From positions 1 through 7,725 of the forward strand of contig WRIP01000053.1 in the NCBI GenBank assembly GCA_009782665.1: a stretch of 7,725 bases of DNA, given 5' to 3'. The stretch is from Oscillospiraceae bacterium (GTDB taxonomy: Bacteria; Bacillota; Clostridia; Oscillospirales; Ruminococcaceae). Within the stretch, counting starts at the first letter, position 1. Each line of letters opens with the position of its first letter. Below the pieces are notes generated by a model, which saw nothing but the letters and a program-made list of their open reading frames with translations, had not been told where the DNA came from and made no database searches. Below are positions 4,282 to 7,725 of the stretch, in pieces. Made by a program: the position numbers and the translations under genes.

Positions 4282-5670
4282 ATGTACAAAGAGGTTTTAT
4301 CACTTGGTGTAGCACCAACCAAACGCGGATTCCTGAGCATGGAAGAAGCAAAACGTCAGAAGGATCGTTTCATGAAGGTCGTTCGCTCATTTGAGAGTGA
4401 TACTCTCAAGATAGTAGATCTTGACGATATTGCCGAAAATGGCATTATGTATGAGATGAGTAAGGTCCCACTGGCAGTCGAAAAGTTCCATCTGGCAAAA
4501 ATCGACGCACTGTTTGTACCGTTTTGCGACTTCGGCGAAGAATCCGTAGTGGCATCCATCGCTAAGGAATTCAATGTGCCTGTTCTGGTCTGGGGTTCAA
4601 GAGATGAATTCCCGAATACCGACGATGTAAGAGGTCGCGATACACAATGTGGTATGTTTGCTGCAACCAAGGTATTGCGTCGTCACAACGTCAAGTATTC
4701 ATACATATACAATGTTGACACCGACAGCAAAGAGTTCGCAGAGGGATTCGACAGGTTTTTACGTGTAGCCGCAGTCCTTAAGAGTCTCAGAAGGTTGAGG
4801 ATAGCAAAGGTTGGTGAAAGACCTACACCATTCATGAGTGTTATGGCAAATGATGCAAATCTGTTAACTAAGTTCGGAATTACTGTGGTTCCCATATCTC
4901 CCTACAGCATCGTCAAACTCGCGAAGCAACTGGTCGAAGAGAACGATGAAGAGTATGTTGCATACTATAAGGATCTGACCTCGAGAATGGATTGCTCCGA
5001 CACTAAGGAAGAGGTTACTAAGAATATTGCCGGTATACGTATTGCTATGGCAAGACTAATGGAAAGAGCCGGATGTACTGCAGCTGCTATGGAATGCTGG
5101 CCTGCATTCCCCGAACTAGCCGGGTTCTCGCCTTGTACTGCAATGGGTGAAATGGCTGATTTAGGTTATCCCTGTTCCTGTGAAACTGATATGAACGGTG
5201 CAGTGACCATGGCCATACTGAGAGCATGTGCAAGATTTGAAGATGCCGCTTTCTTAGCTGATCTCACCATCCGTCATCCCGAGAACGACAACGCAGAACT
5301 GCTCTGGCATTGCGGACCTTTCCCGTATTCCTTAAAGGATGCAAACAGCAACGCAAGACTGGTAGGCGGTCAAGAACGTTTTGAGCTCAAAGACGGCAAC
5401 ATTACGGTAGCTAGATTTGATGAGATTGATGGAGAGTATGTAATATTCTCAGGGGAAGGCAAGAAGGTTGAAGGTCCCGAAACCAACGGTACATATGTAT
5501 GGCTCGAGGTGAAGGATTGGAAGACTTGGGAAGAAAAACTCATGTTTGGTCCCTACATCCATCATGTAGGAGGTATTTACGGTAACTATCACGCAGTACT
5601 TCGTGAGGTCGCTCGTTACCTCGGAATCAGATTTGATGACGCAGATAAGCAGGGTATCTACAGCCTGTAA
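4282..5670 (+). CDS. L-fucose/L-arabinose isomerase family protein (FucI-related)
   Basis: This is a probable cytosolic, metal-dependent aldose-ketose isomerase, 462 aa from ATG 4282, of the FucI-related group that is shorter than classical FucI. The N-terminal half carries nucleotide-like alpha/beta folds with the conserved blocks LFVPFCDFGEE (77-87) and VPVLVWGSRDEF (99-110). The C-terminal half has the residues expected to bind the metal and act in catalysis: Glu271 in AMECWPAF, Glu301/Asp303 in CSCETDMNGA, and His427/His428 in YIHHVGGIYGNYH. His343 in LWHCGPFP is also family-typical. It is the first gene of an operon with an aldose 1-epimerase 30 bases downstream, which supports a role in entry of a free aldose into central metabolism. 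Fucose, arabinose or another sugar cannot be distinguished, and no kinase, aldolase or transporter lies within the window. GC is higher than in the islet upstream (31 of 60 in line 4501-4560). Confidence 0.87.
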   Translation: MYKEVLSLGVAPTKRGFLSMEEAKRQKDRFMKVVRSFESDTLKIVDLDDIAENGIMYEMSKVPLAVEKFHLAKIDALFVPFCDFGEESVVASIAKEFNVPVLVWGSRDEFPNTDDVRGRDTQCGMFAATKVLRRHNVKYSYIYNVDTDSKEFAEGFDRFLRVAAVLKSLRRLRIAKVGERPTPFMSVMANDANLLTKFGITVVPISPYSIVKLAKQLVEENDEEYVAYYKDLTSRMDCSDTKEEVTKNIAGIRIAMARLMERAGCTAAAMECWPAFPELAGFSPCTAMGEMADLGYPCSCETDMNGAVTMAILRACARFEDAAFLADLTIRHPENDNAELLWHCGPFPYSLKDANSNARLVGGQERFELKDGNITVARFDEIDGEYVIFSGEGKKVEGPETNGTYVWLEVKDWKTWEEKLMFGPYIHHVGGIYGNYHAVLREVARYLGIRFDDADKQGIYSL

Positions 5671-5700
5671 AGATACGAAAAATTAGTCGGAGGATATGAT

Positions 5701-6738
5701 ATGCCAAATATTGAACATTTCGGTAATATGCCTAACGGCGATGCAGTCTATAGGGTGGCGATTGAGAACTCCAAAGGGATGCAGGTAAGGATAATCACTT
5801 ACGGTGGAATCATGCAGTCTATACTACTAAAAGATGATAAGGGTGAAGTGGTCGATGTAATACTCGGTAAGGAAACACTTGATGTATATCTCAACGATGG
5901 CAGCAGTTCAGCTGCTGTCATCGGAAGGGTAGCCAATCGAATCGGAAACGCAGTTTTCGAGCTCAACGGAAAGACATATCCGTTGTTTGCCAATGATAGA
6001 GGTAACTGCCTGCATGGGGGCAAAGGCATGTATGGACCGCGTAACTTCATACTAGCAGGTCTGACCGAAAACAGCGTGAAGTTAGCACTTTTCGATAATG
6101 GTGAAGGCGGGTTCCCAGGTGAAGTAAACCTGACCGTTACATATACCGTTACCGAGGATAATGCGGTTGATATCTTTTATACCGCAGTATCTACCGAGGA
6201 TACACCGATAAACCTGACCAATCATGTGTACTTTAATTTAGAAGGACAGGGTAGTGGGCCCATATATGATCAAGAGATTATGATTGATGCCGATTTCTAT
6301 ACTCCCTGTGATGATACTGTACTGCCTACCGGTGAGATCGCGTCAGTGGCAGGTACACCTATCGATCTGAGGGAGTTTAAGACTTTCGGAACGGCCATAA
6401 AAGATCTTGAGGAGTCTGGCTGTATACTAGGTGGGTTCGACCACAACATAGTACTCAACGGTACCGGTTATCGTAAGGTAAGCGTAGCTAGAGATCCAAA
6501 GAGCAAAAGATATATGGAAACATATACCGACCTGCCAGGAGTGCAACTGTTTACCGCGAACAGTCTTGGTGATCGTCCCGGTAAAGATGGAGCTGTATAT
6601 ACCAAGCATGGTGGATTCTGCTTAGAAACACAATTCTTCCCGGATACAATAAACAAAGCCCATTTCCCAGGAGGTATATTGAAAAAGGGAGAGGTGTTCA
6701 CCACACGCACCACATATGCGTTCGGAGTAGAGTCTTAA
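5701..6738 (+). CDS. galM: aldose 1-epimerase (galactose mutarotase)
   Basis: This enzyme catalyses interconversion of the alpha and beta anomers of aldoses such as galactose or glucose, in the cytosol. The 345-residue length is standard, and the single beta-sandwich domain carries the expected active-site blocks. Arg76/Arg80 lie in IGRVANRI; His105 is in NCLHGGKG; the general acid His175 is in NLTNHVYFNL; Asp247 is in GGFDHNIV; and the catalytic base Glu309 is in CLETQFFPD. CGGAGG (5688-5693) lies seven bases before the ATG. The gene follows the isomerase by 30 bases, so the pair is co-transcribed and the mutarotase likely supplies the anomer used by the isomerase. Its substrate may therefore be that sugar rather than galactose. 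It ends before a strong hairpin shared with the converging ABC genes. Confidence 0.95.
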   Translation: MPNIEHFGNMPNGDAVYRVAIENSKGMQVRIITYGGIMQSILLKDDKGEVVDVILGKETLDVYLNDGSSSAAVIGRVANRIGNAVFELNGKTYPLFANDRGNCLHGGKGMYGPRNFILAGLTENSVKLALFDNGEGGFPGEVNLTVTYTVTEDNAVDIFYTAVSTEDTPINLTNHVYFNLEGQGSGPIYDQEIMIDADFYTPCDDTVLPTGEIASVAGTPIDLREFKTFGTAIKDLEESGCILGGFDHNIVLNGTGYRKVSVARDPKSKRYMETYTDLPGVQLFTANSLGDRPGKDGAVYTKHGGFCLETQFFPDTINKAHFPGGILKKGEVFTTRTTYAFGVES

Positions 6739-6775
6739 TATCGCCTTTAGAGATTGAGTAAAGGTATTGAAAACA

Positions 6776-6809
6776 TTAACAGAACACCTCAAATGAGGTG
6801 TTCTGTTGG
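6776..6809 (+). terminator. strong hairpin between converging operons
   Basis: ACAGAACACCTC (6779-6790) pairs perfectly with GAGGTGTTCTGT (6795-6806) around AAAT, extendable to 14-15 pairs with G-T pairs. It lies about 40 bases after the mutarotase stop. Read on the minus strand it is followed by a T-rich AATGTTTTC, so it may act for both directions. Confidence 0.65.
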
Positions 6810-6813
6810 TATA

Positions 6814-6832
6814 AAGCAACGATAGGTTGCTT
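6814..6832 (-). terminator. intrinsic terminator of the ABC transporter operon
   Basis: AAGCAAC and GTTGCTT form a 7-bp stem around five bases, starting three bases beyond the permease stop. Read on the minus strand, the stem is followed by TTATA, a short T-rich run. Confidence 0.55.
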
Positions 6833-6835
6833 GAA

Positions 6836-7531
6836 TCAACCTTTCAATCGTTTCTTCAGATAGGTCAATACGAATAGTGTAACAAAAACCAAAATGTTCA
6901 ATAAAATCACGATTAATGGTTTGACAAGACCTGAAGATATATCGCTAACGACAGTATTTATCTGCTGTGTATAAAGGACTGAGGCAACTCTTTCTATAGT
7001 CTCGTTGAATAATGAAAACATCGGTATAAACCCTGTTACGACAGCGACTGGAACTGCGAGTGACGTTGCTGCTTGTTGGTTGTTGGTAATCATCCCTATT
7101 GTTGCACCTAAAATGATTGAGGCTATGGTACCGGCAATCATGACAACCAAGAAATTCCTACCTTCACCAAAGGTGAATTCACCTATTAAGGTGAATGCTA
7201 CTGAGACAACGCTACCGGCAATAGTAAAGAAGCCACAGGTTCCTATCAGATACTGTCCCGGTTTTACCCCTGCAATGATGAGAAAACGTAGACTCCCTCG
7301 CTCAATATCTTCAGCTATAGCACCGGCAGAAGAACTGATTAGTCCCATTCCGATGAAAATCGATGCCATCATGGTGACAAACATATTACTAGATATATCG
7401 TCATTAGTTTTTGCGATCAGTTGGGTCATGAAAAAAGCTACAACAGGAAAGATGACAAACATGAGTAAAACCATTGGGTTGCGAAACAGATCCTTGGTTT
7501 GCTTTATGAAGATTGCTTTTATCGTTCTCAT
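6836..7531 (-). CDS. ABC-2 type transporter permease, six membrane helices
   Basis: This is the membrane subunit of an ABC exporter (231 aa) that works with the ATPase encoded just upstream on the same strand. A short cytoplasmic N-terminus with basic residues (MRTIKAIFIKQTKDLFRNP) is followed by helices at about 20-40, 50-71, 97-117, 127-149, 156-172 and 205-225, and a basic tail KKRLKG. The conserved ABC-2 segment EDIERGSLRFLIIAGVKPGQY (74-94) lies between helices two and three, the region that contacts the ATPase. The minus-strand AGGAG (7546-7542) lies five bases before the ATG, and the start overlaps the ATPase stop as ATGA, so translation is coupled. Such half-size permeases usually act as dimers in drug, peptide or lipid export. 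The cargo is unknown, and no resistance or bacteriocin gene is visible nearby. Confidence 0.88.
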   Translation of the reverse strand: MRTIKAIFIKQTKDLFRNPMVLLMFVIFPVVAFFMTQLIAKTNDDISSNMFVTMMASIFIGMGLISSSAGAIAEDIERGSLRFLIIAGVKPGQYLIGTCGFFTIAGSVVSVAFTLIGEFTFGEGRNFLVVMIAGTIASIILGATIGMITNNQQAATSLAVPVAVVTGFIPMFSLFNETIERVASVLYTQQINTVVSDISSGLVKPLIVILLNILVFVTLFVLTYLKKRLKG

Positions 7532-7725
7532 TCCAATTCAACTCCTGTCAATTTGATAAAGACTGCTTCCAAGTCCGGCACGGTTTTGAACGAGTTGTGA
7601 CGTTTGCATATTTCAGCGGGTACGCCGTACTCGACGATCACGCCCCTGTGCAAAAGCGCGGCGTGGTTGCAGAGTTTTACCGCTTCATCCATGTTGTGGG
7701 TGGTCAGGAACACGGTCGCCCCGTT
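7528..7725 (-). CDS. ABC transporter ATP-binding protein, C-terminal end only
   Basis: Only the last 65 residues lie in the window; the gene starts beyond the right edge. The visible part begins NGATVFLTTHNMDEA, which contains the H-loop histidine of the nucleotide-binding domain. It continues through AALLHRGVIVEYGVPAEI, the usual closing strands, to an end like that of the drug- and lipid-exporter (CcmA/DrrA-type) subfamily, with LEAVFIKLTG. It is the ATP-hydrolysing partner of the permease, whose start it overlaps by four bases. GC in 7561-7725 is 93 of 165 (56%), against 19 of 60 in 7501-7560, an unusual contrast within one operon. The Walker motifs cannot be checked. Confidence 0.9.
   Translation of the reverse strand, partial: NGATVFLTTHNMDEAVKLCNHAALLHRGVIVEYGVPAEICKRHNSFKTVPDLEAVFIKLTGVELE

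Noticed and set aside
7005..7556. Plus-strand open frame of 183 codons opposite the permease
   Set aside because: It is the mirror of the ABC-2 permease, which has a ribosome binding site, membrane helices and coupled ATPase; the plus-strand version has none of these.

Overview
The window looks like a chromosomal piece of a low-to-mid-GC Gram-positive bacterium, most likely in the Firmicutes/Clostridia. The clues are strong AGGAG/GGAGG ribosome binding sites, sigma-A-like promoters, an Hsp100 Clp ATPase of Firmicutes type, and a xPxTG sorting signal (APKTGD, hydrophobic stretch, basic tail) as used by sortase-anchored proteins. No RNA gene of a known class, CRISPR array or complete insertion sequence is visible.

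Bases 1-1753 hold the 3' part of a Clp ATPase gene (second AAA+ module). Its stop overlaps the TTG start of an unrecognised, helical 199-residue protein. Bases 1754-2950 form an AT-rich, gene-poor islet of decayed material. It contains a PIN-domain (VapC-like) gene with a lost start, an internal TAA and a missing C-terminus, directly abutting the headless C-terminal end of a cell-wall-anchored surface protein. About 140 bp later comes a compact structured element: a 41-bp perfect palindrome, a promoter-like sequence and a short hairpin-containing segment ending in a T-run, all within 14-bp imperfect inverted repeats. This is the part of the window that known features explain least.

Bases 2918-3457 carry a promoter and two tandem small single-pass membrane proteins that look like diverged paralogues. 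Bases 3458-3600 contain hairpins. A YdeI/OmdA-family gene follows (3601-4164). Bases 4240-6738 form a two-gene carbohydrate operon: an L-fucose/L-arabinose isomerase-family protein and an aldose 1-epimerase (galactose mutarotase). Together these would interconvert the anomers of an aldose and isomerise it to a ketose; the actual sugar cannot be read from the sequence.

The right end is on the minus strand and converges on the sugar operon. A six-helix ABC-2 permease (6836-7531) is translationally coupled (ATGA overlap) to the 3' end of its ATPase gene (7528 to the window edge). The ATPase end is about 56% GC by direct count, against roughly 32-42% in sampled lines of the permease, a sharp compositional step. 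I found no convincing new multi-gene system. The candidates worth following are the structured element at 2601-2738, the scarred PIN/surface-protein junction and the tandem small membrane proteins.
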